A stretch of DNA of 64,000 nt from Topomyia yanbarensis (GCF_030247195.1 NC_080672.1:95490113-95554112), one strand, 5' to 3'. Numbered from the stretch's first letter, positions 11,042-22,907 are shown. Numbers and translations are program-made. The notes: generated by a model not told the origin, from the sequence alone.

Positions 11042-12436
11042 TTTTGCCTTTCTCAATAGAAAGGTATTGCAATTGCTCTGAAAACCGACTTTTTAACGGA
11101 GGCCCGGAGGGCCGAGTGACATATACCATTCGATTCAGTTCGTCGAGTTCGGCAAATGTCTGTGTGTGTATGTATGTGTGTGTATGTATGTGTGTGTATG
11201 TGCGTCTGTGTGTGTGTACGCGAACACAATCTCACTCACTTTTCTCAGAGACGGATGAACCGATTTTTACAAACTTAGTCCCAAATGAAAGGTGCAACGT
11301 TCCCATAGGCTGCTATTGAATTTCTAATGGATCAGACTTCCGGTTCCGGAATTACAGGGTGATGAGTACGATCACGCAGAAAATGTCGATTTTAAGAAAT
11401 TCGGCAATGAATGTATAATGGTGAAATTTTTTCCAAAATATGACCACAACTGCTTCGATTTGTAGTACTAGGTCATTAACAGCCATTCAAAGTCTCTTTG
11501 GTCACATTGGCCACCATCATCGGTTCCGGAAGCCCAGGCGGAAGTATCCAAATTCAGACTAACAGTCACATCGGTTTCTCGGAGATGGCTAGACCGAATC
11601 AACCAAACTTAGTCTCAAATGAAAGATGTTGCGTCCCCGTAAATGGCTATTAAATTTTATCCCCAACCGACTTCCGGTTCCGGAGTTACGGGTTGTGGCG
11701 TGCGATCACATAGCAAATTGTGATTCAAACCGATACTCCGATGGAAGCAAAAAAGGTAAAAATTTCGCTAAAATGTCTCTCAAATAGCTTAACTTTGCAG
11801 TTCTAGGTCACCGACGGCCAAACAAACTTTCGTTGACTACATTGACCACCATAGACGGTTCCGGAAGTGCCCGGGAAAAGCGGCCATCTTTCATAACTAG
11901 CAAACTCATATCAGTTTCTCGGAAATGGTTGGGCCGATTTTCACTAACTTAGTCCCAAATGATAGCTATATTATCCCCACAGATGTCTGTAAAATTTCGC
12001 ACGGATCGCTTGTATGCTTCCGGAAATATAGACTGAACGGTCCGGTCACACATGAAATTCCCATATAAGCCGGAACTCAAAATTTTTTTTCGAATTTGTA
12101 TTTTTGATGCCAAACATCTTTAAAATGCATGAAACGTCGAGATTTTATGTTATCTCGAAAAAAATTTTTTTTATCAAAATCGACTTTTTGGGACTTTGCC
12201 GATTTCGCACCTTTTTTCAGTTCAATATTACCATGGCTGTTTTTTCTTTTTCAAAATTTTAGAACTCGAATAATGATTTATTTTCCTGTATATAGTTGTC
12301 ATGTGATGTATAATAATAAAATGTAATATATGCATTTAAAAGTTTTTAATGAATATAAACAACACACACATTCTCGAGATTCATGATTGAGAAAGGCACA
12401 ATTGCACCGCTAGGTGGATTAAAATAGGTTTTTTCA
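11042..12436 (+). mobile_element. Family H, subfamily 1, copy C (Helentron/HINE-like)
   Basis: This is the best preserved subfamily 1 copy. The 5' word GCCTTTCTCAAT (11046-11057) is the exact reverse complement of ATTGAGAAAGGC (12386-12397). The 3' end continues ACAATTGCACCGCTAGGTGG and then ATTAAA. The core GAGGCCCGGAGGGCCGAGT and a TG microsatellite (about 11157-11220) precede the module array. About 300 bp of unrelated AT-rich DNA lies between the last module and the 3' end. The end structure resembles the paired subterminal repeats and 3' hairpin described for Helentron-derived HINEs; that assignment is inference. Confidence 0.82.
11238..12080 (+). repeat. Tandem array of about 335-bp modules inside family H copy C
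   Basis: Modules start near 11238, 11573 and 11913. The shared order within a module is TTTCTC(A/G)GA, GATGG, CCGATTT, AACTTAGTC, CAAATGAAAG, a purine-rich gap, ACTTCCGGTTCCGGA, GTTACGGGTTG, GATCACATAG, ACCATC and GGTTCCGGAAG. Modules differ at roughly a quarter or more of positions by eye. The same modules occur in copies A and B, so the array predates their dispersal. Confidence 0.8.
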
Positions 12437-12698
12437 TGTTTGGTTTATGTTATCCCTAACACAATGTTTTTGGTGAGCACGCTTTTAAAGTGTTGGGAAT
12501 GCAACGAGTGGTTGTAGTTGATGTATGGTTGTTTTCGGTCCATGTTTACTGTCTGGTGGCTTTTTCTGAACCGCACAGAAAAAAATATTTCGTTATTTTA
12601 TACTTATTTTCATGCACATAGTTGGAGCACACACGACGTGTCGTGCTTTCATGAACGAATTTTGCTATAATTTTACACGTTGATTAAAAATTGCATTA
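12437..12698. other. Spacer between family H copy C and an inverted-repeat element
   Basis: AT-rich, with no reading frame or repeat end that I recognise. Confidence 0.5.
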
Positions 12699-13001
12699 GT
12701 TATGGGATTTGCGTTTCGACTTCATCTCATCAGAATCCGACACTAACTTAGTGACAGGACCAAGTTGGCACCGGTCTGGAGCTAGCTCAAAAAACGGTGA
12801 CGCAATTTGTGTTTCTGAACTAACCCCTAGTCCTGTGTGATGTCCCGCAAGAAAAGGAGTCCTGATTTAAACCGATGAGGAATTAATTAACCGAAACTTA
12901 GTTTGGCTTAGCCAATACAAGATGCACTATGCTATATTTTTCCCTAAAGAGAATAGTCCTAAGTGGAGCAAAATTGGTGTTCACCCAAACTTTTCACTTT
13001 A

Positions 13002-15078
13002 TGTCGTTCGAAAACTCCGCGTTGGTCCTCCACGAACATAGTTCAGGTCTCGTGGCCGTAGAGGACCGCCGGTCTAATCAGCGTTCATCTTCGTGCGGCG
13101 GCGAATTTTGTTCGACCGGAGCGTCCTCCGGAGCCCAAAGTAGGCACGATTTCCCGCCAAGATCCGTCTCTGAATTTCTCTGCTGGTATCATTGTCAGCG
13201 GTTACCAGTGAGCCCAAAATACACGAATTCGTTGACCATCTCGATTTCGTCACCGTCAATTCGATCTCGGGATGGGAGGTTCACATTGTCGTCTTTACAA
13301 CCTCTTCCTCTCATGTATTTTGTCTTCGAAACGTTGATGGAAAGTCCAATCCTGCTGGCTTCAACCTTCAGTCTGATGTACGTTTCCGACATAGCCTCAA
13401 AGTTCCGTGCCATGATGTCAATGTCGTCGGCGAAACCAAGAATCTAGAAGGACTTCCTGAAGATCGTACCACTCGTGTCTATCCCCGCTCTCCTTATTAC
13501 ACCTTCTAACACAACATTGGACAGCAGGTACGATAGACCTTGCCGTAACCCTCTTCGAGATTCAAAGGGACTGGAGAGTGTCACTGATACTCGAACAACG
13601 CACATCACCCGATCCATCGTCGGTTTGACTAATCGCGTTAGCTTATCCGGAAAACCGGACTCGTGCATTATCTGCCATAGCTGATCTCGATCGATTGTGT
13701 CATATGACCGATTTGAAATCGAAGAACAAATGATGTGTGGGTACGTTGTATTCGCGGCACTTCTGCAGAACCTGCCGAATCGCAAATATTTGATCCGTGG
13801 TGGCGCGGGAGTCCATGAATCTCGCTTGGTAGCGCCCCACGAACTCCATTGCAAATGGTGACAATCGATGGCAAAGAATTTGGGAGAGGACCTTGTAGGC
13901 GGCGCTAAGTAGTGTGATCGCGCGGTAGTTGCAGCAGTCCAACTTGTCACCCTTTTTGTAGATTGGGCAAACGACACCCTCCATCCACTCCTCCGGAAGA
14001 TTCTCCCAAATTTTGGCGATTACCCAGTGCAGCGCGCTAGCCAGTGTTTCGCCACCGTATTTTAATAGCTCGCTGGGTAGTTGATCTACACCGACAGCTT
14101 TGTTGTTTTTCAGCCGACCGATCTCCTCCTTGACTTCTTGGAGATCAGAGGCCGGCAGCCTATCGTCTTCTACGCGTGCTCCAAGATCCGTTGCCATACT
14201 GCCTTCGTCCTTTGCTGCTTCACCGTTGAGATGCTCGTCATAGTACTGCTTCCACCTCTCAACCATCTCACACTCGTTCTTAAGAAGGTGGTCGTCTAAG
14301 TCCCTGCACATATCGGCTTGTCGGTGTGTCGTTTACGCGGTACAGTTGTTCCATCGCTTTGCGATCTCATTCCTCCTGTTGACGCTTCTTTCTCCGTACT
14401 TGTTTGTATCGCTCCACATTCTGTCTCGTTCCGTGCTGCAGCATCCTCGCCCGTGCTGTACCTAGTGCCGCTATAGCAGTACTTCCTATGGCGGAACGGA
14501 TCTCCCTCCAGCCATCTTCAAGAGTAGCTGCGCCCAGTTGTTCTTCCCTGGGTAGTGCTGCTTCCAGCCGCTGTGCGTAGTCTTGGGCAACCCTGGCGTC
14601 CCGTAGTTGCGCGATGTTGGGCCTTGGCGTCCGACTACGACGAGTGTTGTACACCGTCGAGAGTTTTGAGCGCATGCATACTGCAACTAGGTAATGGTCC
14701 GTATCTATATTCGCACTGCGGTAGGTACGAACGTTGGTGATAGCAGAGAAGAATCGCCCGTCGATTATAACGTGATCGATTTGGTTTTCGGTGCGTTGGT
14801 CAGGTGATCTCCAGGTGGCTTTGTGGATATCTTTGCGGGGGAAGAAGGTACTTCGGGCTACCATACCACGTGAGGCTGCGAAATTCACGCATCGTCGGCC
14901 GTTGTCATTCGATACGGTATGCAAGCTGTTTGACCCGATTACCGGTCCAAACATTACCTTCCGTCCTATCTGAGCGTTCATATCACCGATGACGATTTTC
15001 ACGACCCCTTACGAACAGCCGTCGTACACCTCCTCCAGCTTCGCATAGAACGCTTCTTTCTCGTCGTCGGGACTGCAT
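13002..15078 (-). pseudogene. RTE-type endonuclease-reverse transcriptase, truncated and frameshifted
   Basis: Protein order on the minus strand is typical of mosquito RTE-like elements. An endonuclease part includes EAFYAKLEEVY, KIVIGDMNAQIGR, NQIDHVIIDGRFF and DTDHYLVAV (15078-14400). A reverse transcriptase part includes NNKAVGVDQLPSELLKYGGE, CCNYRAITLLSAAYKVLS, HHLFFDFK, the GLRQG loop and FADDIDIMARNFEAM (14311-13400). A C-terminal piece ends near 13002. Frame changes occur near 15010, 14330, 13720 and 13440. The metal-binding DF and FADD residues survive, but no product is possible. The 3' end lacks the LYGHETWTM segment preserved in the fragment at 50564-51066. The RTE (JAM1-like) assignment is from motif memory. 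Confidence 0.72.
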
Positions 15079-15079
15079 G

Positions 15080-15600
15080 AATTCTGCGTCTCTGGCATTT
15101 CTAATGAGCTGCAATAGTTTGAAGTCGTCAGCAAACGAAAGTATCATGCACTTTAGCAAATGGTTTAGGTCGTTTAAATATAGCATAAATATATAAGTTC
15201 CGAGATAACTGCCCTGAGGAACTCTCGAGCTGGCAGCAAATGGTGACGTAGTGCAGCCTCCAATTTTCATTGCCATTTCACGTTCGGTTAGGTTCGAGTA
15301 AATCCAATCCAGGAAAGAGCGATTAAATCCAAGTCTACTTAACTTGAAAAAACAGTTATCTGGTGATTAATTTTGTCAAATGCAGCGGAAAAGTCGGTAT
15401 AAATCGCATCTACCTGTAGTCTTGTTTGTAAACATTGACTGATGAAAGATGTGTAAGATACTAAGTTTGTAGTAATTGACCGTTTAGACATGAAACCATG
15501 TTGGGTCTCGGATATGTAGCCAGAGCAGTTATGAGTGATAAAATCAAGCACAATCAGTTCGAATAGATACTGCACATAATGCAGCTATTCCTCGATGGTT
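15080..15600 (-). pseudogene. CR1-like reverse transcriptase fragment
   Basis: Minus-strand blocks match the large CR1-like protein at 61474-63999. YISETQHGFMSKRSITTNL corresponds to YLSDDQHGFASGQSTASNL, DAIYTDFSAAFDKINH to DVVYTDLSAAFDKINH, VPQGSYLGTYIFMLYLNDL to IPQGSHLGPLMFLIYFNDV, and LSFADDFKLLQLIRN to LSFADDLKIFRLIRS. A frameshift separates the motif A half from the FADD half. The fragment ends abruptly where the RTE-like fragment begins at 15078-15080, so one element probably inserted into or recombined with the other. Confidence 0.68.
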
Positions 15601-15921
15601 CAAAATGACGCTTTTGTTCCCTTTAGGAGGGGTTTAGGATTTCTACTAAATCGCTGTGAAGGACAATGTCCATACGTCCATGGTTTTAAACTATGAAGCC
15701 ACATTTCATTTTTTAAATAACATCATCTCAAGCTTTTTAGGAACCCCAAACATATTGTAGTTTCCATTTGTATTCCGACTTCGAATATTTTTTTAATTTG
15801 GTTGCAGGAAGGGGGCGGATCCTTCGGGCCCGTTGATGCCTACAACCTTGCACCCCCTTCCAATTCTACTTTCTTCCTCCTCCTTCTCTTTTCCTTCCGA
15901 TCAGGGAAATGATAAAAAGAC
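15601..15921. other. Spacer with pyrimidine-rich tract inside the inverted-repeat segment
   Basis: This contains a CT-rich run (about 15850-15900) and no reading frame of interest. It may be an untranslated region of one of the adjacent retrotransposon fragments. Confidence 0.45.
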
Positions 15922-16112
15922 ACGCTTAACTAGGGTTGTCCTCAGGAACACAAATCGTGTCCTATCACTAGTTTAGTGTCGAATTCTGATGAGATGAAGT
16001 CGAAACGCTAATTCCGTAACTAATTAAACTATCTATGTTACTCTGATTTTGCGAAGCTACCTCCAATGAATTTCAAAGTTACATGTTTCATGAAATTATA
16101 TTTACTGCATTT

Positions 16113-16399
16113 GGGATCATCCATAAATGACGTAGCATTATATGGGGGAGGGGGGAGTTTTGTATTTTGTGATGATGTGTGACGACAGGGGGGTAGGGGG
16201 TCATGTCATGCTACGTAGCTTTTTTAAAGGGGAATAGAATAGAATTTTTAAAAAAAAATTACGGGGACAAGGGGGGCAGAGTTACCGTCAAGCTACGTAA
16301 TTACCAGGGGTATTTAGAGGTTTGTGACGAAATGCTACGACGGGGGAGGGGGGTGTAAAAAATCACTCAAAAAATGCTACGTCATTTATGGATCATCCC
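16113..16399 (+). mobile_element. Short inverted-repeat element (MITE), family M, copy 1
   Basis: A 27-bp terminal inverted repeat begins GGGATCATCCATAAATGACG; the right end matches at 26 of 27 positions. The flanks TTT (16110-16112) and TTT (16400-16402) suggest a 3-bp target duplication. The interior is G-rich and non-coding, with a second CTACGTA-type inverted pair. An opposite-orientation copy lies at 31347-31639. A 3-bp duplication fits a PIF/Harbinger-type element, but the class is inference. Confidence 0.85.
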
Positions 16400-16402
16400 T
16401 TT

Positions 16403-16762
16403 CTTTAAAATATTTGTAAATAAAATGTTTCGAATAATAAATTTACTTAATTACCTTCTGTAGTGTAAACCATTGTCGCACAGTGGAGAATTAAAAACCT
16501 GATTAAAATTATTTTAAAGGTTTCTTGCTTAACAAAACACTTATAATTATAACACTTAAATCAACCTTGAAGTGATATTTTGCCTTCTTCGTTCTTGAAT
16601 TCAATCAATAAAAATTATATGGATGGTTCTGAAATGAAATCTGTACGGAACTTTTCTTAAGGATTCATGACTGGGAAATTTTTACTAAATGGTCAGAACG
16701 GTGTATGAGGCTTTGTGGAGGGACTAAAGATAAATATATTAACCGCCGCGGTTTATTAAAAT
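16403..16762. other. AT-rich spacer upstream of I-clade copy 1
   Basis: No gene or repeat end recognised. Confidence 0.5.
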
Positions 16763-16774
16763 ATTAGTCCAGTT
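16763..16774. repeat. Target-site duplication, left copy, of I-clade copy 1
   Basis: ATTAGTCCAGTT occurs here and at 22896-22907, exactly flanking the element. Twelve bp fits target-primed insertion by a non-LTR element. Confidence 0.85.
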
Positions 16775-17642
16775 TTTTTTCAATTTGTTTATTTGATAAG
16801 GCACGTATGCGTTAGCTTAAAGGTGCCATTTTTTCATTGTTTTACATTTTGAATTTCTTAAAACTAGGGGGTTACACATTTCAATATTATTTTGTTTTAT
16901 ATAATGAAACTAAAAAAAAACTTTACGGCTAACTTATACATATAAAAGAGGGTATAATATAATACTCGTAAGATTTGGGGGACGGGTCATTTTGTGTGTT
17001 CTTTGTATAGTAATTCACTTTATGATTTTTAGAAGGGAGATTGTAGGAGAAATTAATTATTAACTAAGCGGAACATTTTACAAGCTTATTAACTAAAAAT
17101 AACTAGAAAGAGTGGTTCAAGATTAAGGGGAATTAATTAGGGCTATTTTAAAGTAGTGGTACTGGTGTGCATTTCTTAACGAGATTAAATATTGATCAAC
17201 TAAAACTAGAAGATAGGGGGGCACATAAGTTTTGGGAAGATATTCAAGGGGAGAAGGGGGTGAAGTCATACATCTGTGTATCAGAGACATGGGAGGGAGG
17301 GTGGACAAGGCTGAACAGGGGGGGGGGGAGATATAAACTTTCAGTTTCCGGCATCAGGAATCAACGGCCAGGATTACAGATTCGAACGGATGCATCGAGT
17401 ATTGGGACGTCGGGCGGTTTTCCTCGAGTCGGCAGGGGTTCCTCCAGACGATTTCGTAGTACGGCTCAGATACGGATCGGAAACACACCGCGTTGCGCGT
17501 GTGATGTTGTACTGTAGATCTCGTGTTGTTGGTTCATTCGACAGATGTTTTGTCCCGTCTTGGAGTCGTATCAAACCATCGTTGGGGTACGGTAGGCGGA
17601 AGAGGGCACTTCTGGGAATGATAAGAGAAAAGATAGGGGCAT
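16775..17642 (-). other. 3' UTR of I-clade copy 1 with terminal stem-loop
   Basis: Close to the tail, GGCAC (16800-16804) and GTGCC (16823-16827) can pair across an 18-nt loop containing ATGCGTTAGCTT. The same stem occurs in copy 2. Upstream are TTAAAACTAGGGGG-type words and G-rich runs that resemble the tandem units in the copy 2 3' UTR. No coding potential. Confidence 0.7.
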
Positions 17643-20600
17643 TTAAATTTGGATATTGATGGTTTTGAGGAACGTGTATATAAGGGACATGTAGAGAATA
17701 TCGCGGCTTGCTAGTACATCTCGGACCGGGACATTCGGTGATCTTCCTCGGGCCCGAAGGGAATCGAATAGTTGAGATCTGGCAGAACAGTACTCGGCGC
17801 ATGCCCAGACTACATGTTCGATTTCGTGATAACCGTTGCCACAAGCGCAGATACCGCTATCCACGAGCCCAATACGCCGGAGATGTGCGTCCAGCGTGTA
17901 GTGATTGGACATGAGCCGAGACATCACGCGAATGAAATCCCGACCCACATCCATCCCCCTGAACCAATCGACGAAACACCTTAGGGATTATCGAATGTAG
18001 CCATCTTCCCAGTTCACCATTGCTCCATGAAGTTTGCCAACTTTCGAGGGTTCTCTGATGAGTAATACTGAAAAATTCGCTGAAGCTAATTGGTCTTTCA
18101 TATATGTCACCTTGTAAAGCGCCCGCCTTAGCTAAAGAGTCCGCTTCTTCATTACCTGGAATGGAGCAATGCGAGGGAACCCAAACTAAGGTAATCTTGT
18201 ACGATCTTACAGACAAAGCACGCAGGCGCTCCCAGATTTTCCCCAGAAAATATGGAATGTGCTTTCTAGGTTTCATTGAACGGAGAGCCTCGATTGAGCT
18301 GAGGTTATCCGAGACAATAAAGTAATGATCGGTGGGCAAAGTATCAATGATCCCAAGGGTATACTGAATAGCAGCAAGTTCTGCGACGTAAACTGAAGCA
18401 GGATCATTGAGTTTGAATGAGGCGGTGAGGTTTTGATTGAATATACCGAAGCCAGTGGAGCCGTCGAGGCTTGACCCGTCGGTGTAAAACATCTTGTTGC
18501 AGTCGACCTCTCGAAATTTACTATGAAAGATGCTTGGGATCATTTGCGGACGTATGTGATCCGGGATTCCACGAATCTCGTCTTTCATGGATGTGTCGAA
18601 GAATACAGTTGAATCAGAAGCATGAAAGAGATTGACACGGTTGGGATAGTATGAAGAAGGATTGATATTTTGTGCTATGTAATCGAAGTACAAGGACATA
18701 AATCGGGTTTGAGAATTGAGCTCGACAAGCCTTTCGAAATTTGCAATTACTAACGGGTTCAAGATATCGCATCGGATGAGCAATCGATATGAGAGTTCCC
18801 AAAATCGATTTTTCAGCGGAAGGACGCCCGCCAGCACTTCTAAACTCATCGTATGTGTCGAGCGCATGCAACCCAAAGCAATACGCAAACAACAATATTG
18901 GATTCGCTCTAATTTGATGAAATGTATGTTCGCAGCGGAGCGGAAATAGAAACTCCCGTACTCGATCACCGACAATATTGTTGTTTGGTACAGCCTGATC
19001 AGGTCTCCTGGGTGGGCACCCCACCATGTTCCGGTTATTGTACGGAGAAAGTTGATCCTTTGTTGGCACTTCTGTTTCAGATACCTAATGTGACATCCCC
19101 AGGTTCCTTTAGAGTCGAACCAGACCCCGAGATATTTGAAAGTTGAAACCTGAGCAATAGTTTGACCCATTAATTGAAGCTGTAGTTGCGCTGGTTCACG
19201 GTTCCTTTAAAATACGACTAGCTCAGTTTTCTCCGTGGAGAACTCGATACCTAGCTGGAGGGCCCAAGCAGACAAATTGTCCAAGGTATCTTGCAATGGT
19301 CCTTGCAGATCGACGGCTTTGGGACCTGTAATAGAGACCACACCGTCATCTGCAAGCTGCCTTAACGTGCAGGAATTGACAAGACATTCGTCAATGTCAT
19401 TCACGTAAAAGTTATAGAGAAGGGGGCTTAGACAAGAGCCCTGGGGAAGACCCATGTAGCTAATTCGTGATGTCGATAAATCACCATGCGAAAAATGCAT
19501 ATGTTTTTCAGACAGCAAGTTTAGCAAAAAGTTGTTTAGAGTCGGTGAAAGACCATGCTGGTGCAGCTTCTCAGAAAGAATTTTGATAGAAACTGAATCA
19601 AAAGCCTCCTTTATATCTAGGAAAACTGATGCCATCTGCTCTTTGCTAGCATAAGCCATTTGAATTTCTGTTGAGAGCAACGCAAGACAATCGTTCGTCC
19701 CTTTGCCTTTGCGGAAACCAAATTGTGTATCTGACAGTAAGCCATTTGCTTCAACCCAATTATCGAGGCGAAACAAGATCATTTTCTCGAACAACTTTCG
19801 GATACATGACAGCATCGCAATCGGTCGATACGAGTTGTGATCGGAGGCTGGTTTTCCTGGTTTTTGAATGGCGATGACCTTCACTTGCCTCCAGTCATGA
19901 GGGACAATATTACCCTCAAGAAACTTATTAAATAAATTCAACAAGCGTCTCCTGGCAGCGTCTGGCAGATTCTTTAACAAGTTAAATTTGATTCTGTCTG
20001 GCCCTGGGGCTTTATTGTTACATGATAAGAGAGAAAGTGAGAACTCCACCATCGAAAACGGTGTTTCGTTCGCGTTATTGTGAGAGGACGCGGTGCGGTA
20101 GATCTTCTGTGCCGGGGCGGAATCCGGACAAACCTTCTTGGCAAAATCGAATATCCAACGCTTTGAATATTCCACGCTCTCATTAGTACTGTTTCGGTTT
20201 CGTAAGCGCCAGGCCGTACCCCAAAGAGTGCTCATCGATGTTTCTCTCGTTAGTCCGTCGACGAACCGGCGCCAGTAGCTACGTTTTTGGCTTTTATCAA
20301 ACTCTTCATGCGCGTTTCCGCCATCGCGTACTGTCGCTAGCTAGCCGGCAGCCCGTCGTCCCGGAAGGTCTTATACGCAGCGGCCTTCTCCGCGTACACG
20401 TCTGAGCACTCTTTGTCCCACCATGGATTGGGAGGACGCCCGCGTGAATTCGCGTGTGGTACGCGTTTAGTCTGAGCTTGAATCGCGGTATCGAGAATCA
20501 AGCCAGCCAGGAATCCGTACTCTTCCTCCGGAGGAAGCTCTTGAGTGCACTCGATTTTGTCGGATATCGCGGACGCGTAGCTCTTCCAATCAATATTTCG

Positions 20601-21326
20601 TGTGAGGTCATACGAAACATTGATTGTATTCGGTGGCCCTGAACCGTTAGCAATATTAATTACGATTGGCAGATGGTCGCTGCCGTGGGGATCAGAGACT
20701 ACCTTCCACATGCAATCTAACCGCAGCGATGTCGAGCAGAGGGACAGAACTAAGGCGCTCGGTCGCGCTGGAGGGGCAGGAATCCGTGTCATTTCACCCA
20801 TATTCAAAATGGTCATATTGAAGTTGTCGCAAAGCTCATGGAGTAGGGTAGATCGATTATCGTCATGAAGTCAACCCCATGCCGTGCCGTGGGAGTTGAA
20901 GTCACCTAAAACTAGCCTCGGTACGGGGAGGAGTTCCGCAATATCGCAAAGCCGTCGGTGGCTAACTAAGGCTCTAGGGGGGATGTAGGTGGAAGCAATG
21001 CAAAGGTCTTTGCCTTTTATTCTGGTTTGGCAAGCGAGAACTTCAATGCTAGGTGTCGAGGGGAGGTCGATCCGATTGAAAGAATAGCACTTTTTGATCC
21101 CCAAAAGTACTCCTCCGTAAGAGTCTTCTCGATCCAAGCGAATAATATTAAAATCGTGGAAGTGTAGGGTTATTTCTGAAGTGAGCCATGTCTCGAATAG
21201 GGCAAATGTATCGTATTTCAAATTATTTAGTAAGATTTTAAACGAATCGATTTTCGGGATAATGCTTCTGCAATTCCACTGTAGAACAGTGATTAAATCC
21301 TTGACCTCGTTCGATGAATTAGCCAT
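17643..21326 (-). pseudogene. I-clade ORF2 (endonuclease, reverse transcriptase, RNase H), decayed
   Basis: Start chosen at MANSSNEV, which overlaps the ORF1 stop by 8 nt. Endonuclease motifs are VLQWNCRS, ETWL and VLGDFNSHGT (to 20871). Next come the DHLPIV block (20816-20337), reverse transcriptase with NSYRPIAMLSCIRKLFEKMI, FLDIKEAFDSV, MGLPQGSCLSPLLY and QLADDGVVS (20235-19207), RNase H with MFYTDGSSLDGS, VAELAAIQYTL and LVWVPSHCSIPGNEEAD (19170-17990), and a terminal CCHC, CACGNGYHEIEHVVWAC (17954-17643). Comparison with copy 2 shows stops at about 20871, 20337 and 19207, and frameshifts near 20285 and 17970. The catalytic residues are still visible, so decay is moderate. The product would act in the element's ribonucleoprotein particle. 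Confidence 0.88.
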
Positions 21327-22641
21327 CGAAGGATACAATCGCTGAAAGAAGGGGCCATTTCGCAGTGAACTGCATCAAAAATGTTTTTACTGCGGGGAGA
21401 AAGTTTATCAAGATACTTTTAAGGGAGTCAGAAATGTTTAACGCTGTAAGAATACGGTCCACAATGTCAGAGAAATTTATTAAGCCAGCGCTGTTTTCTT
21501 TCTCTGGCTGAGATATGGGAACACATGGGGTTTTTGATGTTCCTGGAAGTGCTGGGAACTCCTTTTCTGAGCTCAGGTTACTGAGACCGGGAGCGACTTG
21601 CTTCGGTTTTGCACCAGTACTTCCTTGAGTAGTTATTATAGCGGGACCATGAAGAGACACCTTCTGGCCTTTACGACGAAGCTTGGAAGAGGAAATGTTC
21701 TTCCTTTTTCTACTACTTCTAGGCACAGCAGAAGATGTTCCCTACTGGGGTTCATCACAGTCGCCTTCGTCAGTAGACAAGTTGGTAAAGATGTTCGTAG
21801 AGGCAGGTGGCGTAGCTATCTTAAGCATTTCTGCAAAAGATCGCTTAGAGCGTCCCTGAAGGGAACGCTTAAGATTTTCCTCGCGCTGTTTGTACGCGGG
21901 ACATGAAGGGAGATCATGTGGGTTTCCCCCACAGTAGAGACACTTTTCGACATCTCTACCACAGGAATCATCCGCATGATTCCCACCGCATTTCCCACAG
22001 CGGGCTTTATTGCTACAATGGGAGGCTGTGTGTCCCAATTGTTTGCAATTAGTACAGTTCGTGACCCGCGGCACAAAGAGGCGAACAGGTAGACGAACCT
22101 TGTCAAAGAGGAGGTAATTGGGCAGGGCAGAGCCGGCGAAGGTCACCCGATAAGAGTCTGAGTTGACGTATATTTTCTTGCCGTCAGCTGCGACTGATGC
22201 TGAATGCAAACATTTGCATTCCAGTATCTTCACTGGCTTAAGCATGGGATCTTTGAAACAGCCAGTCCCATATTTTAGCAGGTCCTCGCAATTCAGACTC
22301 GAATCGGAAACGACCCCACTGACTTCAACCCTGCTAGCTGGAATATACACCCTGTACTCCCTCGTAAAGGGCTCGTAGCCAGCAATATCGTTTGCCTGAG
22401 TTGAACTGTTAACCACCACCCGAAGCTTATCAGGGCGAATTTTCGATATTTCTGTCACGGCCGAATACCGATCCGTCAGAACTCGAGAAATCTGCAACAG
22501 ATTCAAACACTTTTTTTCTTTGGTCTGAAAGAAGATCACAAATGGCCCGGTGGCCGAGCTCGGATATACCTTGAGCCGGGGAGCCGATTTTATTTCGACG
22601 TCCATCTCACCTTGAGATAAACCGCCGTCAGGGGAAGTCAT
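21319..22641 (-). pseudogene. I-clade ORF1 (gag-like), one internal stop
   Basis: The N-terminal 299 codons (22641-21742) read MTSPDGGLSQGE and include three knuckles, CTNCKQLGHTASHC, CGKCGGNHADDSC and CLYCGGNPHDLPSC, preceded by the LRVVV- and VRLPVRLFVPRV-type blocks. A TAG after DCDEPQ replaces a Glu codon of copy 2, and the same frame then continues to 21319, ending KWPLLSAIVSFDG. The protein family binds element RNA through the knuckles. Apart from the single stop the frame is intact. Confidence 0.88.
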
Positions 22642-22895
22642 TTTTGCACGGGCCTATTGCCCAGTGCACGTTATTAAGACAACCAAGAAGGGGAAACGAA
22701 AACTAATACTTAGCTTGTGTTGGTAACGGTATCCAGACGGCTTACTAGAAGAACACTGCTTCACTTCACTGACCGGCTAACGGTACTCAGAAACAAAAAC
22801 ACAAAAGGGAAAAAATACTGAAACCTCAACTAGGCGTAGAGTGTGCATCGATGACAAAAGACTTCTATCTCGACTGAGTGCTCGATAACGAATGA
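22642..22895 (-). other. 5' UTR of I-clade copy 1
   Basis: The 254 bp between the target duplication and the ORF1 start share AAGCTAAGTATTA and a similar initial 30 nt with copy 2. I-type elements carry an internal promoter here; no specific promoter element was identified by eye. Confidence 0.6.
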
Positions 22896-22907
22896 ATTAG
22901 TCCAGTT
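22896..22907. repeat. Target-site duplication, right copy, of I-clade copy 1
   Basis: ATTAGTCCAGTT, identical to 16763-16774. Confidence 0.85.

Larger units (their letters stand above)
12699..16020. mobile_element. Composite segment bounded by long inverted repeats
   Basis: The left arm 12699-12760 matches the reverse complement of 15959-16020 at about 55 of 62 positions; both contain GCGTTTCGACTTCATCTCAT. Similarity resumes after a gap (left to about 12837, right back to about 15922). The interior holds an RTE-like fragment (13002-15078), a CR1-like fragment (15080-15600) and a pyrimidine-rich stretch, all non-functional. A related single end lies at 22908-22940. I cannot name the family or find a transposase. 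The arms may be two oppositely oriented copies of one short repeat rather than termini of one element. Confidence 0.5.
16775..22895 (-). mobile_element. I-clade non-LTR retrotransposon, full-length decayed copy 1
   Basis: A complete minus-strand structure is present: 5' UTR (22642-22895), ORF1 gag with three zinc knuckles, ORF2 with endonuclease, reverse transcriptase, RNase H and a C-terminal CCHC, 3' UTR, and an A-rich tail (T run at 16773-16780). A perfect 12-bp target duplication frames it. ORF1 has one internal stop; ORF2 has at least three stops and two frameshifts. Compared with the copy at 38894-45120 it is clearly older. The RNase H domain and triple zinc-knuckle gag point to the I clade (MosquI-like); LOA-type is the main alternative. 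Confidence 0.88.

Noticed and set aside
15000..15276. A single minus-strand reading frame spanning 15276-14983
   Set aside because: It mixes the CR1-like FADD segment with out-of-frame RTE-like sequence at the 15078 junction; it is a chimera of two fragments, not a gene.
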